A stretch of 64,000 nucleotides of DNA from Flavobacterium panacis (GCF_024649945.1 NZ_JANKMS010000010.1:1-64000), one strand, 5' to 3'; shown: positions 1-8,869, counted from the stretch's first letter. The notes: generated by a model not told the origin, from the letters alone. Numbers and translations are program-made.

Positions 1-261
1 ATAGATATTTCGCTCCGCTGGAGCTTTTGATGGATGATATGTTTTGTATTCTATAGATATTTCGCTCCGCTGGAGCTCTTGATGGATGATATGTTTTGTA
101 TTCTATAAATATTTCGCTCCGCTGAAGCTCTTGATGGATGATATGTTTTTTATTCTATAGATATTTCGCTCCGCTGGAGCTTTTGATGGATGATATGTTT
201 TGTATTCTATAGATATTTCGCTCCGCTGGAGCTTTTGATGTAATGATATATTTCAGATTCT
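1..261. repeat. 52-bp tandem repeat array, about five units
   Basis: Five direct units start at 1, 53, 105, 157 and 209, each 52-53 bp. Each unit begins with ATAGATATTTCGCTCC, holds a short hairpin GCTCC-GCT-GGAGC and ends in TATTCT. Units 1-4 differ at only a few positions; unit 5 diverges in its right half. The left edge is cut by the window, so the true copy number is unknown. It lies downstream of hemF. The units touch one another with no unique spacers, so this is not a CRISPR array. Confidence 0.9.
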
Positions 262-445
262 ACAAATATTTCGCTTAAGCTATAGCATTTTTAAGTAATT
301 GTTAAGTCCCAGCGGGACGAAATATTTATAGAACTGAAAATGCTAGACCACATCAAGAGCTCCAGCGGAGCGAAATATACTTTATATAACGTTTAAATAA
401 TAAGTATAAAAAAATGCTCCGTTGGAGCATAATATTTATAGAAAT
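262..445. repeat. Inverted and diverged copies of the hairpin element
   Basis: After the tandem array the same element appears in the opposite orientation at about 306-335 (GTCCC-AGC-GGGAC), 359-378 (GCTCC-AGC-GGAGC) and 414-441 (ATGCTCC-GTT-GGAGCAT). Most copies are followed by GAAATATTTATAGAA or a variant. The stems differ in sequence but remain paired. The same family recurs near 54.5 kb. The remainder up to the hemF stop at 498 has nothing I can identify. Confidence 0.8.
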
Positions 446-497
446 CGAAAGCCAAATCTCTAGCAAATCGAAAAAAGTATCAAAATGAATTTTTAGA

Positions 498-1403
498 TTA
501 AGAAATCCACTCGCGCGGTTTTGCCAAAACATCGATCAATTTTTCTTCTTCGCTTCCAACTTCCGGATGATGATCGTAAACCCATTGTACATGTGGTGGC
601 AAACTCATCAAAATACTCTCGATTCTTCCGTTGGTTTTTAAACCGAACAAAGTTCCTTTGTCATGAACCAAATTGAATTCAACATAACGACCACGACGGA
701 TTTCCTGCCAAGTTCTTTGTTCTGGTGTGTATGAAAGATCTTTTCTTCTTTCTACGATTGGCACATAGGCTTGAAGGAAACTATTTCCGACTTCGGTTAC
801 GAAATCGTACCAGTTTTCCATTGACATTTGTTCATTTGCTTTGCAATAATCAAAGAATAAACCGCCAAGTCCGCGTGCTTCATGACGATGCGCATTCCAA
901 AAATACGAATCGCATTGTTTTTTATATTTTGGATAAAACTCTGGATTGTGTTTGTCGCAAGCTGTTTTACAAGTTTGATGAAAGTGAATGGCATCTTCCT
1001 CAAACAAATAATAAGGCGTTAAATCTTGTCCGCCACCAAACCATTGTTCGATTACATTTCCTTTTTCGTCATACATTTCAAAATAGCGCCAATTGGCGTG
1101 GACTGTTGGAACCATTGGGTTTTTCGGGTGAATCACCAAACTTAATCCGCAAGCAAAGAAATCAGCTTCGCCAACATTAAACATTTTCTGCATCGTTTCT
1201 GGAAGTTTTCCGTGAACGGCTGAAATGTTTACGCCACCTTTTTCGAAAACAGTTCCATTTTCAATAACGCGTGTTCTTCCTCCACCGCCTTCAGGACGTT
1301 TCCATAAGTCTTCACGGAATTTCGTAGTTCCATCAACAGCTTCTAAACCAGCGCAAATCTGGTTTTGTAAATTTTGTATGTATGCGTAAAATTTGTCTTT
1401 CAT
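498..1403 (-). CDS. hemF: Oxygen-dependent coproporphyrinogen III oxidase
   Basis: HemF converts coproporphyrinogen III to protoporphyrinogen IX by two oxidative decarboxylations that need O2. The 301-residue length fits the bacterial family, and the family blocks are present: GGGGRTRVIENG, GGVNISAVHG, HANWRYFE, GGGQDLTPYYLFEED and the C-terminal YVEFNLVHDKGTLFGL. The start codon overlaps the upstream acetyltransferase stop (ATGA), which suggests coupled translation. It is the last gene of a leftward run that begins with hemA. Use of HemF implies that heme is made aerobically; no hemN is seen here. Identification is firm. Confidence 0.97.
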   Translation of the reverse strand: MKDKFYAYIQNLQNQICAGLEAVDGTTKFREDLWKRPEGGGGRTRVIENGTVFEKGGVNISAVHGKLPETMQKMFNVGEADFFACGLSLVIHPKNPMVPTVHANWRYFEMYDEKGNVIEQWFGGGQDLTPYYLFEEDAIHFHQTCKTACDKHNPEFYPKYKKQCDSYFWNAHRHEARGLGGLFFDYCKANEQMSMENWYDFVTEVGNSFLQAYVPIVERRKDLSYTPEQRTWQEIRRGRYVEFNLVHDKGTLFGLKTNGRIESILMSLPPHVQWVYDHHPEVGSEEEKLIDVLAKPREWIS

Positions 1404-1945
1404 GATTTTATATATTCTGATTTAAGAAGTCCGAAATATACAGAGTTCTGCAAAGTGCCGTCTCCGTTTCTAAATTCGTCCCTTAATATTCCTTCTTGTT
1501 TAAAATTGTGTTTTAATGCGACTCTTTGACTTGCAATATTAATTTCGGAAGTACAAATGAAAACTTTATTCAGCATTAATTCGTTGAAACAAAAGTCAAG
1601 TGCATTAGAAACCATTTTCGATGTAATTCCTTTTCCTTGATAATCTTCATCAACAAAATATCCTAATTCACATTTTGAAATGCGATAATCGATCGTTTTT
1701 ACATTCAAATAAGCAATTAATTTATTGGTTTGAATATCGCGGGCATAAAAATGAAAAGCTTCTTTGTTCTTCTCTTTTTCAAGGTTGAATGAAATGAAGT
1801 TTTGTGCTTTTTCTAAAGAGTCAGAATTGGCTAAAGTTACCGGAAAAGTTTTTTCAATGTGTGATTTATTCTTTTCAATCAGTTTGTAAAACTCTTCGGG
1901 AAGAACATTTTCAATTCGGTCTATTTTCCAATCTGTAAAACTCAT
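1400..1945 (-). CDS. GNAT acetyltransferase, RimJ/RimL type
   Basis: The protein (181 aa) looks like the RimJ/RimL group of N-acetyltransferases, which acetylate protein N-termini or small amines with acetyl-CoA. Seen: the acetyl-CoA loop QGKGIT in the ELGYFVDEDYQGKG segment, and a typical C-terminal NxxSxRVALKHNFKQEG block ending in GILRDEFRNG. The substrate cannot be read from sequence. It overlaps hemF by 4 bp and starts 2 bp after the preceding unknown gene ends, so it is probably co-transcribed with heme genes. A direct role in heme synthesis is not implied. Confidence 0.85.
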   Translation of the reverse strand: MSFTDWKIDRIENVLPEEFYKLIEKNKSHIEKTFPVTLANSDSLEKAQNFISFNLEKEKNKEAFHFYARDIQTNKLIAYLNVKTIDYRISKCELGYFVDEDYQGKGITSKMVSNALDFCFNELMLNKVFICTSEINIASQRVALKHNFKQEGILRDEFRNGDGTLQNSVYFGLLKSEYIKS

Positions 1946-1947
1946 TT

Positions 1948-2325
1948 CTATTTGTTTTTTAGTGAAGAAATTTTGGTGTTTATTCCGAAAGAAAATACTT
2001 TGCTTTCTTGTTGAATGTATTGATAAATGGCAAGTGCTTTACCTAAAAAATTAAATTGATTCTCTTGAGACAATCCAACTAGAATATCTGCGAACTGTTC
2101 TTGCTGATTCCAATCTAAATGACATCTTTGCAAGAGAATGATTAACTCATCTTCTGGTATTTCAATTGTTCTTTGTAAACTTAAACCGAAGCTTTTTAAC
2201 TGTTCGTCAATAAGACTTGTATCTTCAACATTCCAAAATTTTGGAACAAAAATTAAAGCATGCAAAGTTCGTAGAGTATTCTCTATTCGGATGCTTTCTT
2301 CGTCTCTTAAACCTTTGTTCAGCAT
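1948..2325 (-). CDS. Conserved hypothetical protein
   Basis: A 125-residue, probably helical, cytoplasmic protein with no signal peptide or membrane segment. I recognise no motif. It is tightly packed between a membrane protein (3-bp gap upstream) and the acetyltransferase (2-bp gap downstream), so it is very likely translated as part of the hemE-hemF run. Start ATG at 2325 follows an A/T-rich leader. The function is unknown. Confidence 0.75.
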   Translation of the reverse strand: MLNKGLRDEESIRIENTLRTLHALIFVPKFWNVEDTSLIDEQLKSFGLSLQRTIEIPEDELIILLQRCHLDWNQQEQFADILVGLSQENQFNFLGKALAIYQYIQQESKVFSFGINTKISSLKNK

Positions 2326-2328
2326 AAA

Positions 2329-2997
2329 TTACATTTTAGTAGATTTGAATGTGGTCTGGCTATAAACTAATTTTCCTTTTGACGTTTGACCAAATTTCTT
2401 TATTATTCGATAAACAAAATATAAAACAGGCAAAGCATAATAGATAAATCCCATGCAGATTGGTACAAAAGGCTTTTCTATAAACAAACCGCTTGACTTA
2501 ACGGTTTGAAAATAACCTGCTGTTTCTAAATATTCTTGTGTCAATCCAAACGGAGGGATTATAGCATTTCCAATACAGACCGCCAGAATCAGGAAAAAAT
2601 AGAAAATGGCTCTTAGAGCGGATTTTCCCATTTGTGTCATTCGAACTTCTGGACTTACATTTGAAAATGCAAATCGCATTCTATTTAAAACGGTCAGCAG
2701 ATAAATATACAGAATATTGGTATTGATAACCGATTCATTGAAAGAATAGGCAAATGTTGCATACAAAGGGAAAAATACAAAAAGGGACCATTTTTTGGGC
2801 ATAACTGCCATAAAAACACCTGAATGTACCATTATAAACTCAAAAGCCATTAAAATCGCCAAATCATTTATCAAACTTACTGGATGAAGCTCTGGATGTG
2901 TCCAAACCATCAAAAATACGTAAGCGTAATAGGCTTGAAAACCGTATTCAATAAATGAAAAAGGGGAGTTTCTTTTGAAGTTTAAAGTAGCAAACAT
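2329..2997 (-). CDS. Hypothetical multi-pass membrane protein
   Basis: A 222-residue protein with several hydrophobic stretches: about residues 21-33, 42-65, 69-83, 88-102, 128-148 and 175-198, suggesting five or six membrane spans, followed by a basic C-terminal tail. No family motif is recognised. It follows hemE after an 80-bp spacer that contains an inverted repeat and is packed tightly against the next gene. It could be an inner-membrane accessory of this operon, but nothing in the sequence shows this. Confidence 0.75.
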   Translation of the reverse strand: MFATLNFKRNSPFSFIEYGFQAYYAYVFLMVWTHPELHPVSLINDLAILMAFEFIMVHSGVFMAVMPKKWSLFVFFPLYATFAYSFNESVINTNILYIYLLTVLNRMRFAFSNVSPEVRMTQMGKSALRAIFYFFLILAVCIGNAIIPPFGLTQEYLETAGYFQTVKSSGLFIEKPFVPICMGFIYYALPVLYFVYRIIKKFGQTSKGKLVYSQTTFKSTKM

Positions 2998-3020
2998 AGG
3001 CTTTTTGGTTTTTAAGTTTA

Positions 3021-3063
3021 CAGTCGCAGTTTCCAGTCTCAGTCAAACTGAAAACTGCGACTG
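3021..3063. repeat. Intergenic inverted repeat after hemE
   Basis: CAGTCGCAGTTT (3021-3032) pairs with AAACTGCGACTG (3052-3063), with further degenerate CAGTCTCAGT text between. Similar cagt/gact text lies at 10875-10940. It may act as a weak terminator or processing site between hemE and the downstream genes. Confidence 0.6.
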
Positions 3064-3077
3064 AATACTGAAAACTA

Positions 3078-4103
3078 TTATTGCCCGTATTCCTTCACCG
3101 CGTCAATAAACGCTTTTGCGTGGTCTACAGGGATATTTGGTAAAATTCCGTGACCTAAATTTACAATATATTTATCTTTTCCGAACTCATCAATCATCTC
3201 ATGAACCATTTTTTTGATCGTTGGAATTGGAGAAAGCAATCTTGACGGATCAAAATTTCCTTGTAAAGTAATGTTGCCACCAGATAAATATCTCGCATTT
3301 CTTGCAGAACAAGTCCAATCCACTCCTAATGCAGAAGCTTTACTTTTACCCATATCGCCAAGAGCGAACCAACATCCTTTTCCAAAAACAATAACCGGAG
3401 TAATTTCCGCTAAAGCATCCACAATTTGGTTGATGTATTTCCATGAAAATTCTTGATAATCAACAGGAGAAAGCATTCCTCCCCAAGAATCAAAAATCTG
3501 AACAGCATTTACGCCCGATTTTACTTTTTCTTTTAAATATAAAATAGTGGTATCTGTGATTTTTTGTAATAAAGTGTGCGCTGCAACTGGGTTTGAAAAG
3601 CAAAATCCTTTTGCAGTATCAAAACTTTTAGAACCTTTTCCTTCAACAGCATAACAGAAAATTGTCCAAGGTGAACCTGCGAAACCAATTAAAGGAACTT
3701 CGTCATTCAACATTTCCTTTGTCAATTTCACCGCATCGAAAACATAACCTAAAGTTTCATTTACATCTGGAACATAAACCTGGTTTACTTGCTCCATCGT
3801 ACGAATTGGATCTGGAATAATCGGACCTAAATTGTCTTTCAATTCTACGTGAATTCCCATTGCGCGTGGTACTACCAAAATATCTGAGAATAAAATCGCA
3901 GCATCTGGAGCAATTCGGCGAATTGGCTGAACTGTGATTTCAGCAGCTAATTCTGGAGTTTCGCAACGTGTAAAAAAATCATATTTATCACGAAGTTCTC
4001 TAAATTCTGGCAAATATCTTCCCGCTTGACGCATCATCCATACTGGCGGACGCTGAACTGTTTCTCCTTTTAATGCTTTTAAAAATAGGTCGTTTTTTAA
4101 CAT
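3078..4103 (-). CDS. hemE: Uroporphyrinogen decarboxylase
   Basis: HemE decarboxylates the four acetate side chains of uroporphyrinogen III to give coproporphyrinogen III. Both family signatures are present: PVWMMRQAGRYLPEFR near residues 20-35, with the substrate-binding RQAGRYL, and GFAGSPWTIFCYAVEG in the middle. ILFSDILVVPRAMG carries the conserved active-site aspartate. The length of 341 aa is normal. It lies downstream of hemD with a 50-bp spacer made of CAAAGT-like heptamers. Identification is firm. Confidence 0.97.
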   Translation of the reverse strand: MLKNDLFLKALKGETVQRPPVWMMRQAGRYLPEFRELRDKYDFFTRCETPELAAEITVQPIRRIAPDAAILFSDILVVPRAMGIHVELKDNLGPIIPDPIRTMEQVNQVYVPDVNETLGYVFDAVKLTKEMLNDEVPLIGFAGSPWTIFCYAVEGKGSKSFDTAKGFCFSNPVAAHTLLQKITDTTILYLKEKVKSGVNAVQIFDSWGGMLSPVDYQEFSWKYINQIVDALAEITPVIVFGKGCWFALGDMGKSKASALGVDWTCSARNARYLSGGNITLQGNFDPSRLLSPIPTIKKMVHEMIDEFGKDKYIVNLGHGILPNIPVDHAKAFIDAVKEYGQ

Positions 4104-4153
4104 GTTTTTTATTTTAGTTGCAAAGTCTCAAAGTGACAAAGTTGCAAAGGTTC

Positions 4154-4819
4154 TTATTTATATTCGTGAATTACATCTTCGATCACATCCTCGATTGTAG
4201 GCTGATCTGCGACGATGATGTTTTTGGTGATTTTTGACAAAGCTTCTGCGGTTGTATCTCCAATGCAGAAACAAATTTGTTTATTTATAGTATTGTGTTT
4301 CAAATAACTTTTAACTCCAGACGGACTAAAAAACAGAATCGCTTCTGGATTTGCTTTTAATTTCTGAGGTTGAAGTGTCGTTTCGTAAACTTCAATTTCA
4401 TTGAATTTAATTCCGTTTTCTTTTAAAGCCTCTGGCAAAGTATCTCTTCTCATATTGCCGCTGAAAAAAGTATAACTCTCATTTCCGTAAATCAAAGTAA
4501 TAATTTCAGCCAAATCTGCAGCGTAACCTGTGTAAGCCACAACATTAAAGCCATTATCGCTTAAAAGCGTTTTGGTTTTAAGCCCAACGCAATAGACGTT
4601 TTTCTTTTTTAACTGCTCAGAATCTGGATGAGATAAAATACTATGAACAGCATTCTGACTTGTAAAAATCAGACTTTCGTTGAGGTCTTTTAATTCGAAA
4701 GGTTTGTTTTCGGTTTTAATGAAATCGGCTTCGATTAATTCAACGCCGTATTTCATTAACTCTTGTTTGTGAAGAGGAGATAATATTTTAGTAGATACTA
4801 TTTGAACTCGGGTTGCCAT
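4154..4819 (-). CDS. hemD: Uroporphyrinogen-III synthase
   Basis: HemD closes hydroxymethylbilane with inversion of ring D to make uroporphyrinogen III. HemD is poorly conserved in sequence. The call rests on the two-domain alternating pattern with ESLIFTSQNAVHSI near the N-terminus, YCVGLKTKTLL in the middle and AILFFSPSGVKSYL towards the C-terminus, all typical of the family, plus the 221-aa length and position. The start overlaps the hemC stop by one base (TAATG), which indicates translational coupling. Confidence 0.92.
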   Translation of the reverse strand: MATRVQIVSTKILSPLHKQELMKYGVELIEADFIKTENKPFELKDLNESLIFTSQNAVHSILSHPDSEQLKKKNVYCVGLKTKTLLSDNGFNVVAYTGYAADLAEIITLIYGNESYTFFSGNMRRDTLPEALKENGIKFNEIEVYETTLQPQKLKANPEAILFFSPSGVKSYLKHNTINKQICFCIGDTTAEALSKITKNIIVADQPTIEDVIEDVIHEYK

Positions 4820-5742
4820 TATTTTTTCAGAGATTCTTTGATTTTCTGCATTAATTCCGTTCCGCCATTATTCAAAATCTCCTGAGCAGAGTTGAATCCT
4901 AATTTCTTCCATTCAGAAATATCAACCGTTTTGTCGATTTCCAATTTTTGTTTTCCGTCGATAGAAAGTAAAACACCTTGAAAATGTAAAGTGTCCTCAT
5001 CTTCGTTATAGGTAACCAAAGCTCCAATTGGTGCTGTACATCCACCTTCAAGCGTTCTTAAAAACTGACGCTCGATATGTGTACAAATTTCAGTTTCGAT
5101 ATCATTTAACTGAGAAAGTGCATCCAAAGTATAATTGTCATTTTCCATTCCCACAACCAACATCGCTCCTTGTGCAGGCGCTGGAATCATCCAATCTAAG
5201 TTGATGAAATTTTCAGGTTTCAGATTAATTCTTTCCAAACCAGCAGCAGCAAAAACAGCTCCGTCCCAATCATTATCTTGTAACTTTTGCATACGTGTAT
5301 TTACGTTTCCGCGTAAATCAACTACGGTATGATTTGGATATTTATTGAACCATTGTGCCTGGCGACGCAGACTTCCGGTGGCAATTGTACTTGGATTTAC
5401 AAAATCAGGATTTCCTTTATGGACTAAAATATCTAAAACATTGGCTCTTGGTAAAACAGCACCTTGAACGATACCTTTTGGCAACGCCGTTGGAACATCT
5501 TTCATAGAATGCACCGCAATATCAATATCGCCATTGATCATGGCAATGTCTAACGTTTTGGTGAAGATTCCTGTAATACCAAGTTCGTAAAGAGGTTTGT
5601 CCAGAATAATATCACCTTGAGATTTTACCGCAACAATTGAAGTTTTATAACCTAAATCGTTTAGTTTTTTCTCGACAGTATGTGCCTGCCAAAGTGCTAA
5701 TTCGCTGTCACGCGTTCCTATTCTGATTGTTTTTTCAGCCAT
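4819..5742 (-). CDS. hemC: Hydroxymethylbilane synthase (porphobilinogen deaminase)
   Basis: HemC joins four porphobilinogen units into hydroxymethylbilane on a covalent dipyrromethane cofactor. From MAEKTIRIGTRDSELALW the protein has 307 aa; Cys235 in LEGGCTAPIG is the cofactor attachment site, and IAVHSMKDVPT and ATGSLRRQAQ carry the conserved substrate-binding residues. In-frame ATGs at 5769 and 5760 would add nine or six residues that lie outside the family core, so I prefer the start at 5742. It lies between hemA and hemD, separated from hemA by a 230-bp repeat-bearing spacer. Confidence 0.95.
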   Translation of the reverse strand: MAEKTIRIGTRDSELALWQAHTVEKKLNDLGYKTSIVAVKSQGDIILDKPLYELGITGIFTKTLDIAMINGDIDIAVHSMKDVPTALPKGIVQGAVLPRANVLDILVHKGNPDFVNPSTIATGSLRRQAQWFNKYPNHTVVDLRGNVNTRMQKLQDNDWDGAVFAAAGLERINLKPENFINLDWMIPAPAQGAMLVVGMENDNYTLDALSQLNDIETEICTHIERQFLRTLEGGCTAPIGALVTYNEDEDTLHFQGVLLSIDGKQKLEIDKTVDISEWKKLGFNSAQEILNNGGTELMQKIKESLKK

Positions 5743-5828
5743 ATTTTTTGTTTTTACCATAAAGGGCATTAAGAGAATTAAGTCTTTGTGTTGAATTTAA
5801 GATTATTAAGCTTTGTGTTATAGCGTGG

Positions 5829-5962
5829 CTTAATTCTCTTGACAAAGAATGGTCTTAATTTACTTAATATCTTAATGGTTTAATTTTTATTAAGCATTGT
5901 CAGAATAAAAACTTAATTTTCTTGACAAAGCTTGACCTTAATTTACTTAATGTCTTAATGGT
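5829..5962. repeat. Two direct repeats of about 51 bp, 83 bp apart
   Basis: Copies at 5829-5879 and 5912-5962 share a CTTAATT-TCTTGACAAAG start and end in CTTAATGGT, with only a few differences. Further CTTAAT-like text fills the spacer from 5770 to 5828. They lie in the hemA-hemC spacer. No promoter, hairpin or small gene stands out. Confidence 0.75.
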
Positions 5963-5973
5963 AAAATTAAAAT

Positions 5974-7224
5974 TTAAGATGCTTTTATTTTGAAGACTTT
6001 TTCGATCCATTCGATGCTTTCATCAACCATGGTATCTTCGTCTTTTAAATGATTTGCGAAATGTGTAGTGATTTTTTGAATGATTCGGTTACTGATGATT
6101 TCAGCCTGCTCTTCATTAAAATCGGCGATTTTTTTGCTTTGAAAATCCAACTCCGAAGTTTTTATCGCGTTTAGTTTTTCTTTTAAAGCATTAATTGTTG
6201 GAGCAAATTTTCTTCCTTTCATCCAAGTCACAAATTCTTCTTTGATTTCTTCGATGATGGCTTCAGCAGCCGGAATATGTAATTTTCTGTTTTCCAAAGT
6301 TTCATCTGTCAATTGAGACAAATAATCCATGTGGATCAACGTTACGCCTTCTAATTCCTCCACATTTTCATGAACGTTTTTCGGAATAGACAAATCTAAA
6401 ATCAATAAAGGTTTTTTCAGATTTAAAATCGCTTTGTCAACAGTTGGGTTTTGCGCGCCTGTTGCCACAACGACAACATCGGCTTTTTGAAGTTCTAAAT
6501 GCAATTCAGAGTAATCTTTAACAATCAAATTTAATTTTCCTGCTAATTTCTCTGCTTTATCTTTAGTACGGTTTATTAAAGTGATGTGCTCGTTTTTAGT
6601 ATGTTTTACTAAATTCTCGCACGTATTTCTTCCGATTTTTCCAGTTCCGAAAAGTAAAATGTTTTTATTACTGATGTCTTCTACATTTTTAAGAATGTAT
6701 TGTACCGATGCAAAAGAAACTGAAGTTGCTCCAGAGCTAATTTCTGTTTCGTTTTTAATTCTTTTACTCGCTTGAATAACCGCATTTACCAGTCTTTCCA
6801 TGAAATTATTCGCTAATCCTAAAGATTTGGAATGAACGAAACTGGTTTTGATTTGAGATATAATTTCAAAATCACCTAGAATCTGACTGTCTAAACCAGT
6901 TCCTACGCGAAATAAGTGATTGATTGCTTCTTGATTTTTGTAAACAAAACCGACCTTTTGAAAAGCGTCAACGGAACCATTACTGTTATCGCAGATTAGT
7001 TTTATTAATTGAAAGGGATGTTCTGCAAAACCGTAGATTTCGGTTCTGTTGCAGGTTGAAGTAACTATTAAACTTTCTATTCCTTCGCTTTTAGCTTGTT
7101 CCAGCACGCGAGTTTTCGCAGCAGCATCCAAACTAAATTGACCTCTTACCTCAGCATCAGCTTTTTTATAACTCAGACCAACTGAATAAAAATAAAGGTG
7201 TTTCGGTACGTTATTGTTTTCCAT
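5974..7224 (-). CDS. hemA: Glutamyl-tRNA reductase
   Basis: HemA reduces glutamyl-tRNA(Glu) to glutamate-1-semialdehyde, the first committed step of C5 tetrapyrrole synthesis. From MENNNVPKHLYF the protein has 416 aa. It has the catalytic Cys58 in VTSTCNRTEIYGF, the GDFEIISQIK block, an NADPH-binding domain with LLFGTGKIGRNTCENL and a helical dimerisation domain. A longer reading from a TTG codon at 7251 adds nine unlikely residues, so the ATG at 7224 is preferred. It heads the leftward heme run and is divergent from the AraC-type gene. A candidate -7 box (TAATTTTG on the minus strand, 7249-7256) lies 24 bp upstream. Confidence 0.96.
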   Translation of the reverse strand: MENNNVPKHLYFYSVGLSYKKADAEVRGQFSLDAAAKTRVLEQAKSEGIESLIVTSTCNRTEIYGFAEHPFQLIKLICDNSNGSVDAFQKVGFVYKNQEAINHLFRVGTGLDSQILGDFEIISQIKTSFVHSKSLGLANNFMERLVNAVIQASKRIKNETEISSGATSVSFASVQYILKNVEDISNKNILLFGTGKIGRNTCENLVKHTKNEHITLINRTKDKAEKLAGKLNLIVKDYSELHLELQKADVVVVATGAQNPTVDKAILNLKKPLLILDLSIPKNVHENVEELEGVTLIHMDYLSQLTDETLENRKLHIPAAEAIIEEIKEEFVTWMKGRKFAPTINALKEKLNAIKTSELDFQSKKIADFNEEQAEIISNRIIQKITTHFANHLKDEDTMVDESIEWIEKVFKIKAS

Positions 7225-7451
7225 AAATTCACTTTCATAAAAGTGCAACAAAATTATTACTATACCATCGATAAAAATAACGCTAAAAGTACTTTTTATG
7301 TCGCTGTATGTTTTTTTGAACCTAAATGGGTGTTTTTGAGTAAAAAGGACTACTTTTGTAGCAAAATCAACTCGTTACAAGTGATTAGTTTAGAGTGATT
7401 CTAAATAACAATTGAAGTTTGTTTTGATTTTCGTTTCAAAAAAATATCGCT
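7225..7451. promoter_or_regulatory. Divergent hemA / araC-type promoter region
   Basis: This 227-bp spacer holds TAATTTTG on the minus strand (7249-7256), a possible -7 box for hemA, and TACTTTTG on the plus strand (7351-7358), a possible -7 box for the regulator. Neither has a convincing TTG 17-20 bp upstream. A 17-bp palindrome TTTAGAGTGATTCTAAA lies at 7389-7405, in the regulator's leader. It could be an operator, but its centre spacing differs from the metal-box palindrome found at 16.98 and 18.96 kb. Confidence 0.45.
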
Positions 7452-8327
7452 ATGGGTTCTCAAGAAATTATAAAAATTGAAGACGACTTTACGCTGATCC
7501 GTTTTCAAAACGACGGTGCCGAGCCATTTTTTGCACAACATGAAATTGTGGGTACTGGTCTGATACAGTTTCACTTCGGGATAAAAGGGAATGCAAAATT
7601 CTTATTCAATCAAGGCACTTATGCTTTAGAGTTAAAAGAAGAAAAATCATTGCTTTTATACAATCCGCAGAAGGAATTACCGCTTCATTTAGAACTCGCT
7701 CCAAATTCTTGGGTGATTTCAGTAATTGTTTCCATCAAGAAATTTCACGCGTTATTTTCTGCTGAAGCCGATTATATTACTTTTTTAAGTGCTGACAATA
7801 AGGATAAGAAATATTATAACGAAGGAAATATCAGTCCGTCGATGGCGATTGTGTTGAGTCAGTTGTTTCATTATAATCTCCATCCTTCGATAAAAAACCT
7901 TTATTATAAAGGAAAAGGATACGAATTGTTGAGTTTGTATTTCAATAGAACGGAAGATCCAAATGCAGAGCAATGTCCGTTTTTGATTGATGAAGACAAT
8001 GTTTTGAAAATCAGAAAAGCCAAAGAAATTGTAATCGCGAATATGGCGGAACCTCCAGGATTGCAAGAATTGGCAGATGAAATTGGTCTGAACTTGAAAA
8101 AGCTGAAAATGGGTTTCAAACAAATTTACGGCGATACGGTTTACGGTTTCCTTTTCGATTACAAAATGGATTTCGCCAGAAAACTATTAGACAGCGGTTC
8201 TTATAATGTAAACGAAGTAGGATTGAAAATTGGTTACAGTACAGGAAGTCATTTTATTGCTGCATTCAAAAAGAAATTCGGAACAACACCAAAAAAATAT
8301 TTGATGTCGATTAATGCGAATGTTTAA
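7452..8327 (+). CDS. AraC-family transcriptional regulator
   Basis: A 291-residue regulator. The N-terminal part (about 1-180) looks like a ligand or sensor domain of the PchR-like group. The C-terminal part (about 190-287) is an AraC double helix-turn-helix: LQELADEIGLNLKKLKMGFK and the second motif NVNEVGLKIGYSTGSHFIAA followed by FKKKFGTTPKKY. It is divergent from hemA and upstream of hemH, so control of heme or iron genes is a reasonable inference. The downstream lipoprotein start overlaps its stop (TAATG). Confidence 0.9.
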   Translation: MGSQEIIKIEDDFTLIRFQNDGAEPFFAQHEIVGTGLIQFHFGIKGNAKFLFNQGTYALELKEEKSLLLYNPQKELPLHLELAPNSWVISVIVSIKKFHALFSAEADYITFLSADNKDKKYYNEGNISPSMAIVLSQLFHYNLHPSIKNLYYKGKGYELLSLYFNRTEDPNAEQCPFLIDEDNVLKIRKAKEIVIANMAEPPGLQELADEIGLNLKKLKMGFKQIYGDTVYGFLFDYKMDFARKLLDSGSYNVNEVGLKIGYSTGSHFIAAFKKKFGTTPKKYLMSINANV

Positions 8328-8869
8328 TGATTAAAAGGTATTCCATAGTTTTATTGCTTTTCGTAATGATATCCTGCAAATCAAAAGAAGAAAAAATGTT
8401 CTTTGATTTTGACAGTGTTGAATATTATTCATTGAAAAAAAGTAAAGAAGACGAAGTAAATGAAAATAATAGAAAAGGGATTAAAGATTCAATCTTAAAC
8501 AATATTTTGTATTCAGAATTTCCAGACAAAATAAATAATACTGTTTTTTACAAAACAATTAATTTTGGTGGGTTTTCGAAGTTTGAGTTATCTCAAAAGG
8601 ATGTTGAGTATTTAAAGAATGACGTTTTTGCAGAAAAATTTTCTCTAAAAATGTTTGGAACGGTAAAAGCTTGTGCTCCAGAATATAGAGATATTTTGAT
8701 TTTTAGAAAGAAAAACGAAATTTCTGGGATCGCTAAAATCTGCCTTTTCTGTGGTGACTTTTATTTTGTTAGTTCTAAAAAAGGAATTAATACAGAAGAT
8801 TTTGGAACATCTGAAGAGTATAAATTGTTGGAAAAAATATTTAATACTTATAAAAAGGATAAAAATTAA
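8327..8869 (+). CDS. Hypothetical lipoprotein
   Basis: A 180-residue protein with a short type II signal peptide: MIKRYSIVLLLFVMISC, with Cys17 as the lipid attachment site. The mature part is polar and Lys/Glu-rich, with cysteines near residues 113, 147 and 150. No family is recognised. It overlaps the AraC-type gene stop by one base, so the two are coupled. A membrane-anchored partner of the regulator is possible, but nothing shows it. Confidence 0.75.
   Translation: MIKRYSIVLLLFVMISCKSKEEKMFFDFDSVEYYSLKKSKEDEVNENNRKGIKDSILNNILYSEFPDKINNTVFYKTINFGGFSKFELSQKDVEYLKNDVFAEKFSLKMFGTVKACAPEYRDILIFRKKNEISGIAKICLFCGDFYFVSSKKGINTEDFGTSEEYKLLEKIFNTYKKDKN

Noticed and set aside
1..261. Tandem array as a CRISPR array
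   Set aside because: The units are contiguous 52-bp repeats without unique spacers, and no cas gene is near.
797..1180. Long frames antisense to hemF
   Set aside because: They are shadow frames with Arg/Leu/His-rich, nonprotein-like translations. The same holds for the other antisense frames in the window.
7389..7405. TTTAG-N7-CTAAA as a third copy of the metal operator
   Set aside because: The half-sites match, but the spacing is 7 instead of 6 and the centre is different. It may be an operator of another factor, so it is noted only in the promoter region.
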